Positions 8,463-16,562 of a stretch of DNA of 64,000 bases are shown here, piece after piece. The DNA is taken from the NCBI GenBank assembly GCA_020161245.1, contig JAIUOK010000006.1, forward strand, positions 56,508 to 120,507, written 5' to 3'. The notes beneath the pieces were generated by a model that was given only the letters and a program-made list of their open reading frames with translations, was not told where the DNA came from and searched no databases. This DNA is from Actinomycetota bacterium. GTDB taxonomy: Bacteria > Actinomycetota > Actinomycetes > S36-B12 > CAIYMF01. Position 1 is the stretch's first letter. The number at the start of each line of letters is the position of its first letter. Both the position numbers and the translations under genes were made by a program.

Positions 8463-9647
8463 ATGACCACGAGCCTCAAGCGGTCTCTGACCGCAGCGGG
8501 TGCGGCTGTCGTCGCACTCGTGCTCGCCGCCTGCGGCGCGGGCGAGAACACCGGTACGACCAGCTCCTCCGCCGCCCCGTCCGCGTCCGGCTCCAGCTCG
8601 GCGGCCTCGCCGGCGGAGGCGGCTGCGGCGATCATCGACCCGCTGCGCTCGCCGATCACCTGGCCTGAGCCCACCGCGCTCAGCAAGGCGGTCGACGTCA
8701 AGGGCAAGACCATCTGGTGGGTGCCGATCGGCGACGCCGTCCCCGTGATCCACGGCTTCTACGAGGGCTTCAACCAGGCCGTCACCGCCGCGGGCGGCAC
8801 GGTCAAGCTGTGCGACGGCAAGTTCAACCCGGCCGACATCGGCAACTGCCTCAAGCAGGCCGGCGAGCAGGAGGCCGACGCCGTCGTCACCGCCTTCGTC
8901 GACTACGCCATGCTCCCGGCCGCCTTCGACGCGCTCACCGCGAAGAACATCCCGGTCATGGTCGCGGGCGTCCCGCCGACGGGCGACAAGACGCAGACCG
9001 AGAACTTCGCGTTCTTCGACCCGAGCGCCCACGTCAAGCGCATGTACGAGACCACCAGCGCGGCGGGCATCTTCGCCGTCGGCGACTCGGCCACCCCCAA
9101 CGGCCTGTGGCTCAAGCTGATGGACTCCAGCCTCACCACGGGCTCGTCCGAGGCCGGCATCGCGGCCTGGAAGACGCTGTGCCCGGACTGCCCGCTCGCC
9201 ACGGTCGAGTACACGACGGCGAACGCCGACAAGATCCCCTCGGCTGTCAGCGCGGCCCTCGTCCAGAACCCCGACATCAACGTGATCATGGTGCCGGTCG
9301 ACTCGTTCGTGCCCCCGGTGACCCAGGCGCTGAAGACGGCGGGCAAGAACGACGTCAAGATCGTCTCGACCGGCGGCGACCTGCCCAACCTGCAGAACGT
9401 CAAGGCGGGCACGCAGGCCGGCGACCTCGGCACCCCGGTCATCTTCACCGGCTGGCAGTATGCGAACGGCCTGTTCCAGCTGCTCGTCGGCGACGAGGTC
9501 GTCCCGGACAAGGGCCTGACCAACCGGTTCTTCGACTCGTCGAACATCGGCGAGCTGACCCTCACGCCCGAGGCGTACCTGTCCAACCAGTGGTACGGCG
9601 ACGACTCCTACCAGGCCGCGTTCAAGTCCGCGTGGGGCCTCGGCTGA
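8463..9647 (+). CDS. ABC transporter substrate-binding lipoprotein, RbsB-like
   Basis: A 394-residue exported lipoprotein: short basic N-terminus, hydrophobic segment and the lipobox LAAC with the acylated Cys24. A Ser/Ala-rich linker follows, then a periplasmic-binding fold of the sugar-binding (Peripla_BP_4) class. The ATG follows AAGGAA with good spacing. It starts a three-gene operon with an RbsA-like ATPase and RbsC-like permease. In a catabolic island like this the ligand need not be a sugar, because the class also binds aromatic and alicyclic acids. This is inference from context only. Confidence 0.88.
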   Translation: MTTSLKRSLTAAGAAVVALVLAACGAGENTGTTSSSAAPSASGSSSAASPAEAAAAIIDPLRSPITWPEPTALSKAVDVKGKTIWWVPIGDAVPVIHGFYEGFNQAVTAAGGTVKLCDGKFNPADIGNCLKQAGEQEADAVVTAFVDYAMLPAAFDALTAKNIPVMVAGVPPTGDKTQTENFAFFDPSAHVKRMYETTSAAGIFAVGDSATPNGLWLKLMDSSLTTGSSEAGIAAWKTLCPDCPLATVEYTTANADKIPSAVSAALVQNPDINVIMVPVDSFVPPVTQALKTAGKNDVKIVSTGGDLPNLQNVKAGTQAGDLGTPVIFTGWQYANGLFQLLVGDEVVPDKGLTNRFFDSSNIGELTLTPEAYLSNQWYGDDSYQAAFKSAWGLG

Positions 9648-9650
9648 GGC

Positions 9651-11189
9651 ATGGTCCAGCACAGGCTGGAGGCCCGCGCGGTCTCCAAGACGTTCGGTTC
9701 CACCAGGGTGCTCGACAACGTCGAGCTCCTGGTGGAGCCGGGCGAGATCCACGCCCTCATCGGGCAGAACGGGTCGGGCAAGTCCACCGTCGTCAAGATC
9801 CTGACGGGGTACCACGCGCCTGACCCGGGTATGACGCTCGCGCTGGACGGGCAGCTCCTCGAGCTGCCCGTCCAGTGGGAGTCGGTGTCGGCGGCCGGGG
9901 TCTCGGTGGTCCACCAGGACCTCGGCCTGCTCGACACCGCGACCGTCGCCGAGAACATCGGGGTCGGCGGCTACATCCGCTCGGGCTTCCTGCGCAAGAT
10001 CGACTGGAAGGCGCAGCGGGCGCTGGCCCAGGCGGTGCTCGACCGCCTCGACGTGCACGTGGACCCCGCCTCCCCGGTGGCGGCCCTCAACGCCACCCAG
10101 CGCGCGGAGGTCGGCATCGCCCGCGCCCTGCGGGACCAGCGGCCTGGCGAAGGCGTGATCATCCTGGACGAGGCCACGCGCGCACTCCCGCGCGAGGAGC
10201 TCGTCCGGTTCCACGGCCTGCTCAAGCGCGTGGTCGCCGAGGGCACCTCGGTCCTCATCGTGACGCACAACCTCGAAGAGGTCCTGGCCCTCGCCGACCG
10301 TGTCACGGTGCTGCGCGACGGCCGGGTCGTGGGGGCCGGCCTGCAGACGGCATCCCTGACCGAGCAGGACATGGCCAAGCTGATGCTCGGCAAGACGGTC
10401 GGGACCCTGTCGCGTCGCGACGGCAGCGTCGACGGCGCCCCCGCCGCCCTCACAGTCCGGGGCCTGGTGGCCGAGCCCGGCCGCCCGCCGCTGGACATCG
10501 AGGTCCGCCGGGGCGAGATCGTCGGCATCACCGGGCTGCCCGGGACGGGCTACGCGGCAGTGCCCTACGCCGTCGCCGGTGCCCGGCCGGCCTTGGCCGG
10601 CACGATCACCACGGAGCAGGGCGACGTCGACCTCGCCCGGGGCGACGTCGCGGCCTGCATCAGGGCCGGGATCGGCCTGGTGCCCGAGCGCCGCGACCGC
10701 GACGGTCTGGCGTTCGAGATGAGCATCCGCGACAACATCGCGCTGCCGAGCGTCCGCGCGCGCGGCTCGCGCTGGTTCGTCGGCCGCGGCTGGCAGACCG
10801 AGGTCGCCGAGTCGGCCGTCGACAACCTGTCGATCAAGACGCGCAGCGTCGAGACGCTGGTCAAGGAGCTCTCGGGCGGCAACCAGCAGAAGGTGCTGTT
10901 CGCCAAGTGGCTGTCCGTCGGCCCCAAGGTGCTCGTGCTCCACGAGCCGACCCAGGCAGTGGATGTCGGCGCGCGCCAGGACATCCTCGCCAGCATCCAG
11001 ACCGTCGCCGGGACGGGTGTCGGCGTCCTGCTCGCCAGCGGCGAGCCCGGCGACCTCGTCGAGATCTGCGACCGGATCCTCGTCGTCGCGCGCGACGGCA
11101 GCATGCGCGAGCTGCGAACCGACAGCGCCGACGAGGTGCTCGAGGCCGTGTACGACGAAGCCGCCCCCACCCCAGGAGGTCACGCGTGA
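9651..11189 (+). CDS. Duplicated ABC ATPase of a sugar-type importer, RbsA-like
   Basis: A 512-residue protein with two ABC domains in tandem. The first has an intact Walker A (GQNGSGKST, 38-46) and Walker B (VIILDEAT) but a degenerate signature. The second has a degenerate Walker A (GLPGTGYAAV), usual for RbsA second domains, and an intact signature LSGGNQQK (407-414). Its Walker B ends in LHEPT, with His431 where Asp is usual. The ATG lies 3 bases after the binding-protein stop. It energises uptake with the permease encoded next. Confidence 0.88.
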   Translation: MVQHRLEARAVSKTFGSTRVLDNVELLVEPGEIHALIGQNGSGKSTVVKILTGYHAPDPGMTLALDGQLLELPVQWESVSAAGVSVVHQDLGLLDTATVAENIGVGGYIRSGFLRKIDWKAQRALAQAVLDRLDVHVDPASPVAALNATQRAEVGIARALRDQRPGEGVIILDEATRALPREELVRFHGLLKRVVAEGTSVLIVTHNLEEVLALADRVTVLRDGRVVGAGLQTASLTEQDMAKLMLGKTVGTLSRRDGSVDGAPAALTVRGLVAEPGRPPLDIEVRRGEIVGITGLPGTGYAAVPYAVAGARPALAGTITTEQGDVDLARGDVAACIRAGIGLVPERRDRDGLAFEMSIRDNIALPSVRARGSRWFVGRGWQTEVAESAVDNLSIKTRSVETLVKELSGGNQQKVLFAKWLSVGPKVLVLHEPTQAVDVGARQDILASIQTVAGTGVGVLLASGEPGDLVEICDRILVVARDGSMRELRTDSADEVLEAVYDEAAPTPGGHA

Positions 11190-12280
11190 ACCCCGAGCCG
11201 TCGAGCGAGTCGGCAGCCGTCCGGCTGTCGAGCGACGAGGACGTGACGGGTCGCATCATCAGCGACTCCGGCGAGCATGCCGAGCCCAGCGAGCCGCCCA
11301 CCCGCGTGACCCTGCGCTCGCAGTACGAGCCCAAGTGGCTGCACACGATCACGAGCAAGTACGCGCTGGTGCTCGTGTGGGCGGCGATGGCGCTCGTGTA
11401 CTACATCCTCATGCCGAAGGGCTTCGGGTCCATCGGCGCGGTCCGGGCGATCTTCGGCGGGCAGCCCGTCCTGGTGTTCCTCGCCATGGCCGCCCTGGTG
11501 ACCCTGCTCGTGGCCGAGTTCGACCTCTCGGTCGCATCGATCATGGGTCTGGCTGCGACGATCGTCCCGGTGCTCACGACGACGCACGGCGTCAACGTCT
11601 GGGTCTCGTGCCTGATCGCGCTCGCCGCGTGCGCGGTGGCGGGGGCCGTCAACGCCTTCTTCGTGGTCTATCTGGACGTGTCGTCGTTCGTGGTCACCCT
11701 GGGCACCGGCACGCTCCTGATCGGCCTCGCGCAGTGGATCTCCTCGAGCAACGTGGTCTCCCTCAACGACCCTGTGTTCAGCGAGATCGCGCTCAAGCAG
11801 GTGCTCGGCATGCCGGTGTCGTTCTACTACGGGATCGGCCTGGCCCTGCTGATCGCCTACATCCTCGCCTACACGCCGCTGGGCCGGCACATGGTCTTCG
11901 TCGGCGCCAACCGCGAGGTGGCCAGGCTCGCCGGTATCCGCGTGAACGGCATCCGCACCGGCGCGTACATCGTGTCCAGCCTGCTGGCCGGCTTCTCCGG
12001 GATCATCCTCGTCTCCGCGCTCGGCGGGTTCGACCCGACGACGTCGGGGCAGTTCCTGCTGCCTGCGCTGGCCGCGGTGTTCCTGGGCACCACGGTCGTG
12101 CAGCCCGGCCAGTTCAACCCGATCGGCACGATGATCGCCATCTGGTTCCTGTGGACCGGCATCTTCGGCCTGCAGCTGCTCGGCTTCTCCGGCTGGGTGC
12201 AGAACGTGTTCTACGGCGCAGGCCTCGTCGTCGCGGTCGCCCTGGCCAAGATCGTGCGCAACCGCTCCCGGACGGCCTGA
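11186..12280 (+). CDS. ABC transporter permease, RbsC-like
   Basis: A 364-residue membrane protein. A ~60-residue hydrophilic N-terminus is followed by about eight to nine hydrophobic segments typical of BPD_transp_2 permeases. The conserved cytoplasmic coupling region (TPLGRHMVFVGANREVARLAG) is recognisable around residues 229-249. The GTG overlaps the ATPase stop in GTGA (11186-11189) and is preceded by an ideal AGGAGGT (11174-11180). It is the last gene of the importer operon, ended by the hairpin at 12309-12342. Confidence 0.88.
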   Translation: MNPEPSSESAAVRLSSDEDVTGRIISDSGEHAEPSEPPTRVTLRSQYEPKWLHTITSKYALVLVWAAMALVYYILMPKGFGSIGAVRAIFGGQPVLVFLAMAALVTLLVAEFDLSVASIMGLAATIVPVLTTTHGVNVWVSCLIALAACAVAGAVNAFFVVYLDVSSFVVTLGTGTLLIGLAQWISSSNVVSLNDPVFSEIALKQVLGMPVSFYYGIGLALLIAYILAYTPLGRHMVFVGANREVARLAGIRVNGIRTGAYIVSSLLAGFSGIILVSALGGFDPTTSGQFLLPALAAVFLGTTVVQPGQFNPIGTMIAIWFLWTGIFGLQLLGFSGWVQNVFYGAGLVVAVALAKIVRNRSRTA

Positions 12281-12308
12281 CCTGGGACGACATCCCTGTC
12301 CCGCCGAC

Positions 12309-12342
12309 GAGGGGCCCCGATCCGACCGGATCGGGGCCCCTC
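12309..12342. terminator. Hairpin terminator of the ABC transporter operon
   Basis: A perfect 15-bp stem (left arm GAGGGGCCCCGATCC) with a GACC loop lies 29 bases after the permease stop. No long U tract follows, which is common for high-GC terminators. The rest of the 12281-12555 gap carries the control elements listed below. Confidence 0.75.
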
Positions 12343-12410
12343 GCCGGATGCGCCTGGGGGAGTAGTGGAAACGCGTTCATCGCGTCCGACGCCCGGACGC
12401 TCGTGAAGCC

Positions 12411-12438
12411 GTTCACGAAGTAGTGGCGACTCTGTAAC
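12411..12438. promoter_or_regulatory. 28-nt element upstream of the hydrolase/monooxygenase promoter
   Basis: Second copy of the element at 8361-8388, ending GGCGACTCTGTAAC. It ends 18 bases before the predicted -35 box at 12457, a position typical of activator sites. The IclR regulator encoded two genes downstream (14735) is an obvious candidate ligand, by inference only. Confidence 0.45.
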
Positions 12439-12456
12439 GAATACTCCGGAGAACCC

Positions 12457-12485
12457 TTGACTGGGGTGCAGGCGCGTGCCATCCT
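12457..12485 (+). promoter_or_regulatory. Candidate promoter of the hydrolase/monooxygenase operon
   Basis: A TTGACT -35 box (12457-12462) is followed after 17 bases by CATCCT (12480-12485), a weak -10. The TTG could be mistaken for a start codon in frame with the hydrolase, but the ~33 extra residues it would add are unlike the family. Confidence 0.4.
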
Positions 12486-12500
12486 CCCCGCATTGCCTAG

Positions 12501-12521
12501 AACGATCGCTACATACAGCGA
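12501..12521. promoter_or_regulatory. Operator-like site, second copy of the TGTAGCGRTYGTT motif
   Basis: On the minus strand positions 12501-12513 read TGTAGCGATCGTT, matching the motif at 7196-7208 and 29855-29867. It overlaps a separate inverted repeat TCGCT-ACATAC-AGCGA (12506-12521). It lies just downstream of the expected transcription start, as in the leftward operon. Confidence 0.5.
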
Positions 12522-12555
12522 AGACGTTCCACCACTCCCCAGGAAGCAGGTACTC

Positions 12556-13404
12556 GTGGCCGAGCTGACGAAGGCGTCCACCAGCCGCACCGTCCAGACC
12601 AAGTCCGGCAAGGTGCACTACCAGGAGGCCGGCGAGGGCTACCCGCTGATCCTCATGCACGGCAGCGGCGCGGGCGCCACGGGCTGGGTGAACTTCTCCA
12701 ACAACATCGGCGCGCTGGCGGAGCACTTCCACGTGTACGCCGTCGACTGCCAGGGCTGGGGCGACTCGGACACCGTCACGTTCGAGGAGTCCGACCACGT
12801 CCAGATGCACATCGACTTCATGGACGAGCTCGGCATCGAGAAGGCCGCGCTGGTCGGCAACTCGATGGGCGGCGTCACGGCGATCCGCATGGCCGTCGTG
12901 CACCCCGACCGCGTCTCCCACCTGATCACGATGGGCTCAGGCTCGACCCGTGCCCCCAAGCTCTTCAGCCCCGGCGACGGCCCGACCGAGGGCCTCAAGG
13001 TGCTGCAGCTGTGCTACCGCGAGCCGTCGCTGGAGAACATGAAGCTCCTCTGCGAGATCATGATGTTCGACCCCGGCGACCGCGTGGACGCCCTCGCGCT
13101 CGAGCGCTACGAGTCGGCCAACGCGCGCCCGGACCACCTCGCCAACTTCCTCGACGCCCTCAAGAAGGGCGGCGGGCCGATCCGCAAGTGGTTCACCGCC
13201 GAGGACCTGATGGCGATCAAGACCCCCACGCTGCTCTTCCACGGCAGGGACGACCGGGTCGTCCCGTACGAGCACTCGCTGCTCCTGCTGGCGCACATCC
13301 CCGACTCGCGCCTTGTCCTGTTCAACCGTTGCGGCCACTGGGCGATGATCGAGCACCCCGCCGAGTTCAACCGCATGGTCGTCGACTTCATCGCCAACAA
13401 CTGA
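12556..13404 (+). CDS. Alpha/beta hydrolase, meta-cleavage product (C-C bond) hydrolase-like
   Basis: A 282-residue alpha/beta hydrolase resembling BphD/HsaD-type enzymes, which split the ring-opened product of extradiol cleavage into 2-hydroxypentadienoate and an acid. The oxyanion-region motif HGSGAGATGW (35-44), nucleophile elbow GNSMGG (Ser103), the Asp in GRDDRVVP (232/233) and catalytic His261 in RCGHW are all present. The GTG at 12556 follows AGGAAG (12541-12546). It heads an operon with the monooxygenase at 13437. Two extradiol dioxygenases encoded at 18041 and 21827 would supply its substrate. Confidence 0.85.
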   Translation: MAELTKASTSRTVQTKSGKVHYQEAGEGYPLILMHGSGAGATGWVNFSNNIGALAEHFHVYAVDCQGWGDSDTVTFEESDHVQMHIDFMDELGIEKAALVGNSMGGVTAIRMAVVHPDRVSHLITMGSGSTRAPKLFSPGDGPTEGLKVLQLCYREPSLENMKLLCEIMMFDPGDRVDALALERYESANARPDHLANFLDALKKGGGPIRKWFTAEDLMAIKTPTLLFHGRDDRVVPYEHSLLLLAHIPDSRLVLFNRCGHWAMIEHPAEFNRMVVDFIANN

Positions 13405-13436
13405 CGCCCCCCACCCGGACCGGAGGACCCCAGACC

Positions 13437-14609
13437 ATGCACGAGGCAGTCGAGCACATCCACAAGAACGCCGACCTCCTGCGTCAGCAGGCGCAGGCCA
13501 GCGACGAGGCGGGCCGGCTCACCGAGGACACCGTCCGCGTCCTCAAGGAGTCGGGCGGCATCCGCCTGCTCCAGGCCAAGGACAGCGGCGGCTACGAGGA
13601 GCACCCCAACCACTTCTTCGAGTGGGTGCGCGCAGTGGCTCAGTACTCGCCGTCCGCGGGTTGGATCGCCGGCGTCGTCGGCGTCCACCCGTGGGAGGTG
13701 GCGCTCATGGACCGCCGCCTGCAAGAGGAGATCTACGGCGAGGACCCGGACACGTGGACCGCGTCGCCGTACGCGCCGGTCGGCCGGGCGAAGAAGGTCG
13801 ACGGCGGGTTCGTGTTCTCGACCGACGTGCCCTACTCGACCGGCACCGACTTCTGCGAGTGGGTCATCCTCGGCGGCATCGTGACCGACGACGAGGGCAA
13901 CGTCGGCGCCCCGCCGGACATCCGCCACTTCGTCCTGCCCCGTGCCGACTACGAGATCGTCGAGGACAGCTGGAACGTCATGGGGCTGTCCGGCACCGGC
14001 TCGAAGAACGTGCGCATCAAGGACCAGTTCATCCCCGACTACCGCGTGGTCGAGGCCCCGAAGATGATCGAGGGCGTCTACGCCGACGAGCGCCGCCCGG
14101 GCCAGGCGCTCTACCGCATGTCGTTCGGCACCACGTTCGCGACCGCGATCGCGAGCGGCACCCTCGGCATCGCGCGCGGTGCGCTGGACGTCTACCGCGA
14201 GTACATGTCCAAGCGCGTGTCGGCGGCGGGCGTCGTCGCGAAGGTCGACCCGTTCCAGCAGGCAGCCCTCGCCGAGGCCGAGGCGGACTGGAAGTCGGCC
14301 GTCGTGCTGCTCGACCACGGCAGCGACGAGATGTACCGCCAGGCCGAGCGCGGCGAGCCCATCACCACCGCGCAGCGCCTCGAGTTCCGCCGCGACCAGG
14401 TGCGCGCCGTCCAGCGCGTCCTGGAGTCGGTCGACAAGGTCTACTCCCTGGCCGGCTCGGCCGCGGTGTGGACCGACAAGCCGCTCGAGCGCTACTGGCG
14501 CGACCTGCGTACCGGCGGCAGCCACATCTGCAACATCTACGACACCGCGTACACCTCCTGGGCCAACTACGAGTTCAACACCGGCGGCCCGGTCAACACC
14601 ATGCACTGA
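13437..14609 (+). CDS. Flavin-dependent monooxygenase of the acyl-CoA dehydrogenase fold (HsaA-like)
   Basis: A 390-residue protein with the three-part acyl-CoA dehydrogenase fold. It resembles the group D two-component phenol hydroxylases such as HsaA (similar length), which use reduced FMN/FAD from a separate reductase to make a catechol. Recognisable segments include the SAGWIAGVVGVHPWEVAL helix region, the mid-domain WNVMGLSGTGSKNV and the C-terminal RDLRTGGSHI segment. The ATG follows GGAGGA (13422-13427). The likely partner reductase is encoded at 18916, fused to a ligand-binding domain. It shares an operon with the C-C hydrolase and ends at the hairpin at 14651-14690. Confidence 0.82.
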   Translation: MHEAVEHIHKNADLLRQQAQASDEAGRLTEDTVRVLKESGGIRLLQAKDSGGYEEHPNHFFEWVRAVAQYSPSAGWIAGVVGVHPWEVALMDRRLQEEIYGEDPDTWTASPYAPVGRAKKVDGGFVFSTDVPYSTGTDFCEWVILGGIVTDDEGNVGAPPDIRHFVLPRADYEIVEDSWNVMGLSGTGSKNVRIKDQFIPDYRVVEAPKMIEGVYADERRPGQALYRMSFGTTFATAIASGTLGIARGALDVYREYMSKRVSAAGVVAKVDPFQQAALAEAEADWKSAVVLLDHGSDEMYRQAERGEPITTAQRLEFRRDQVRAVQRVLESVDKVYSLAGSAAVWTDKPLERYWRDLRTGGSHICNIYDTAYTSWANYEFNTGGPVNTMH

Positions 14610-14650
14610 CGCTCGCCCGATCGACCCGCACGCCACCTGCGAACGAGAGT

Positions 14651-14690
14651 GCCGGTGCGGCGCGACCCGTCTCCGTCGCGCCGCACCGGC
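14651..14690. terminator. Hairpin between the monooxygenase and the IclR gene
   Basis: A perfect 16-bp GC-rich stem (left arm GCCGGTGCGGCGCGAC) with an 8-base loop lies 41 bases after the monooxygenase stop. It should terminate or attenuate transcription before the regulator gene. Confidence 0.7.
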
Positions 14691-14734
14691 GACCCCCCGA
14701 CACCCCAGCAGCAGCAGGAAAGGGACCGACCGGC

Positions 14735-15562
14735 ATGACGGCCCAGATGCACGAGCCCAACGCCCTCACCCAGCGCGTGGCCGACCACGGCGACGCCACG
14801 AGCACCGCCTCCGTCACCAAGGCGCTGCGCCTCCTCGACGTGTTCCGGGGCGACGGCCCCGTCCTCGGTGTCAGCGAGCTCGCCCGCCAGGCCGGCGTCG
14901 CGAAGTCCACTGCCTTCCGCCTGCTCGCCCTCCTCGAGGACGCCGAGCTCGTGGAGCGCGACGGCCGCGGCTACCGCCTGTCGTGGCGCCTGTTCGAGCT
15001 GGGCACGAGCGTGCAGCGCCGCTGGCCCAGCGGCCTGCGCGAGATCGCCGCTCCCTGGCTCACCGAGGTCTTCGTCCGCGCCGGCGGCAACGTCGTCCAT
15101 CTCGCCGTGCTCGACGGCAACGACGTCCTCTACCTCGACAAGGTCAGCTCGCCGCGGTCGCCCCGCGTGCCCACCGCCGTGGGCACCCGCGTGCCTGCGG
15201 CGTGCACCGGTCTCGGCAAGGCGATCCTGGCGTCGAGCCCCTCGGCCGTCGTCCGCCCCGTCGTGGAGGCGGGCATCCCGCGCCGGACGCCGTACACGAT
15301 CACCGAGCCCGGCCGCCTGCTCGCCGACCTGCAGCGGATCCGGAAGGCGGGCCTCGCCGTCGACCGCGAGGAGTCGACCGTCGGCATCACCTGCGTCGCC
15401 GCACCGATCATCACCGGCACGCACGTGATCGCCGCCGTGTCGGTCTCCGGCCCCACCACCGGCATGGACATCGCCAACCACGGCCGGCTCGTGTCCTGGG
15501 CGGCGCGCCGTATCGCCATCGACCTCGGTGCCGATGCTGCCGCGTCGTCGGCTGGGCTCTAG
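14735..15562 (+). CDS. IclR-family transcriptional regulator
   Basis: A 275-residue regulator. The winged helix-turn-helix is at about residues 28-85 (SVTKALRLLDVF ... LGVSELARQAGVAKSTAFRLLALL). The C-terminal effector domain carries typical IclR motifs (CTGLGKAILA, GITCVAAPI). IclR proteins in aromatic catabolism often activate with a pathway intermediate as ligand. Its position right after the hydrolase/monooxygenase pair makes it a candidate for the element at 8361 and 12411. The ATG at 14735 follows AGGAAAGGGA. The last ~35 bases overlap the next gene. Confidence 0.88.
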   Translation: MTAQMHEPNALTQRVADHGDATSTASVTKALRLLDVFRGDGPVLGVSELARQAGVAKSTAFRLLALLEDAELVERDGRGYRLSWRLFELGTSVQRRWPSGLREIAAPWLTEVFVRAGGNVVHLAVLDGNDVLYLDKVSSPRSPRVPTAVGTRVPAACTGLGKAILASSPSAVVRPVVEAGIPRRTPYTITEPGRLLADLQRIRKAGLAVDREESTVGITCVAAPIITGTHVIAAVSVSGPTTGMDIANHGRLVSWAARRIAIDLGADAAASSAGL

Positions 15563-16511
15563 CGGGATCGAGGTCTCGCTGCTGGGCCTCGGGGGCAACG
15601 TCCTCGGGGCCCCGCGGCTCGACCTCGTCCGCAGCCGCGCCGTCCTCGACGCCGCGTCCGACCTCGGGGTCGACCTCGTCGACACTGCCAACATCTACTC
15701 GGGCGGCCAGTCCGAGGAGTTCCTCGGCGAGCTGCTGCAGGGCCGTCGCGACTCGTGGGTCGTGGCGACGAAGTTCAACCTCAAGGGCCTCGGCGACGCC
15801 GATCTCGGCGCGCACGTGCGCGGCCAGCTCGAGGGGAGCCTGCGCCGGCTGCGCTCTGACCGCATCGACCTGTACCAGCTGCACCTGGCGCCGCCGGACT
15901 CCGTGGATCCCCTGGAGCTGCTCGCCCTGCTGGACTCGTTCGTCCGCGACGGCACCGTGCGGGCGATCGGCGTCTGCAACGCGGCGTCGTGGCGGCTCGC
16001 CCGCTACGACGGGCTCGCCCAGGAGCACGGCCTGACGCGCATCTCCACGGTGCAGGACTACTGGCACCTGCTGGCCCGCGGGGTCGAGGCGGAGGTGGTC
16101 CCGTACGCCGCGCGTGCCGGCATCGGCGTGCTGCCCTACCACCCGCTCGGCGGCGGCTACCTCACCGGCAAGTACCAGCCGGGGGCCGAGCGGCCCGAGG
16201 GCACCCGCGGCGCGGCCGGGAGCCCCATCATCGACACGCTCGACTCCGCGCAGACCTACGCCGCCGTGCAGGGGCTCGCGCGCATCGCTGCCGACCACGG
16301 ACGGACGGTGGGGGAGCTGGCCGTCGCCTACCTCGCCGCGCAGCCCGTCGTCCCGTCCGTCATCGCCGGGGCCAGCAGCCCCGAGCAGCTCCGGCAGAAC
16401 GCCGCAGGCGCGTCCTGGACCCTGGACGCCGGCATCCTCGCCTCGATCGACCAGCTGCTCGGAACCCCGGCCGATCCCGAGGTGCTGCCCTACGGCCGAC
16501 GGGACCGGTAG
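15528..16511 (+). CDS. Aldo/keto reductase
   Basis: A 327-residue TIM-barrel aldo/keto reductase. The catalytic tetrad is recognisable: Asp in DLVDTANIYSGG, Tyr in NIYSGG, Lys in VVATKFNL and His in LYQLHLAPPDS. It reduces an aldehyde or ketone with NADPH, substrate unknown. The start overlaps the IclR gene by 35 bases if GTG 15528 is used, or by 29 if ATG 15534 is used. Neither has a clear ribosome-binding site, so translation is probably coupled to the regulator. It is convergent with the Bcr/CflA exporter. Confidence 0.85.
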   Translation: MPMLPRRRLGSSGIEVSLLGLGGNVLGAPRLDLVRSRAVLDAASDLGVDLVDTANIYSGGQSEEFLGELLQGRRDSWVVATKFNLKGLGDADLGAHVRGQLEGSLRRLRSDRIDLYQLHLAPPDSVDPLELLALLDSFVRDGTVRAIGVCNAASWRLARYDGLAQEHGLTRISTVQDYWHLLARGVEAEVVPYAARAGIGVLPYHPLGGGYLTGKYQPGAERPEGTRGAAGSPIIDTLDSAQTYAAVQGLARIAADHGRTVGELAVAYLAAQPVVPSVIAGASSPEQLRQNAAGASWTLDAGILASIDQLLGTPADPEVLPYGRRDR

Positions 16512-16562
16512 CGCGCTGCCTGCCGACGAGGCCGGCGGCAGCGCCCGCCGCGCCGCGGGACG

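Noticed and set aside
8346..11183. A 945-residue minus-strand frame opposite the ABC transporter genes
   Set aside because: It is antisense to three clear transporter genes, has the composition of a high-GC shadow and no domain features.
12457..12555. N-terminal extension of the hydrolase from a TTG at 12457
   Set aside because: The extra residues are unlike the family, and the TTG is better explained as part of a -35 box. GTG 12556 has AGGAAG upstream.
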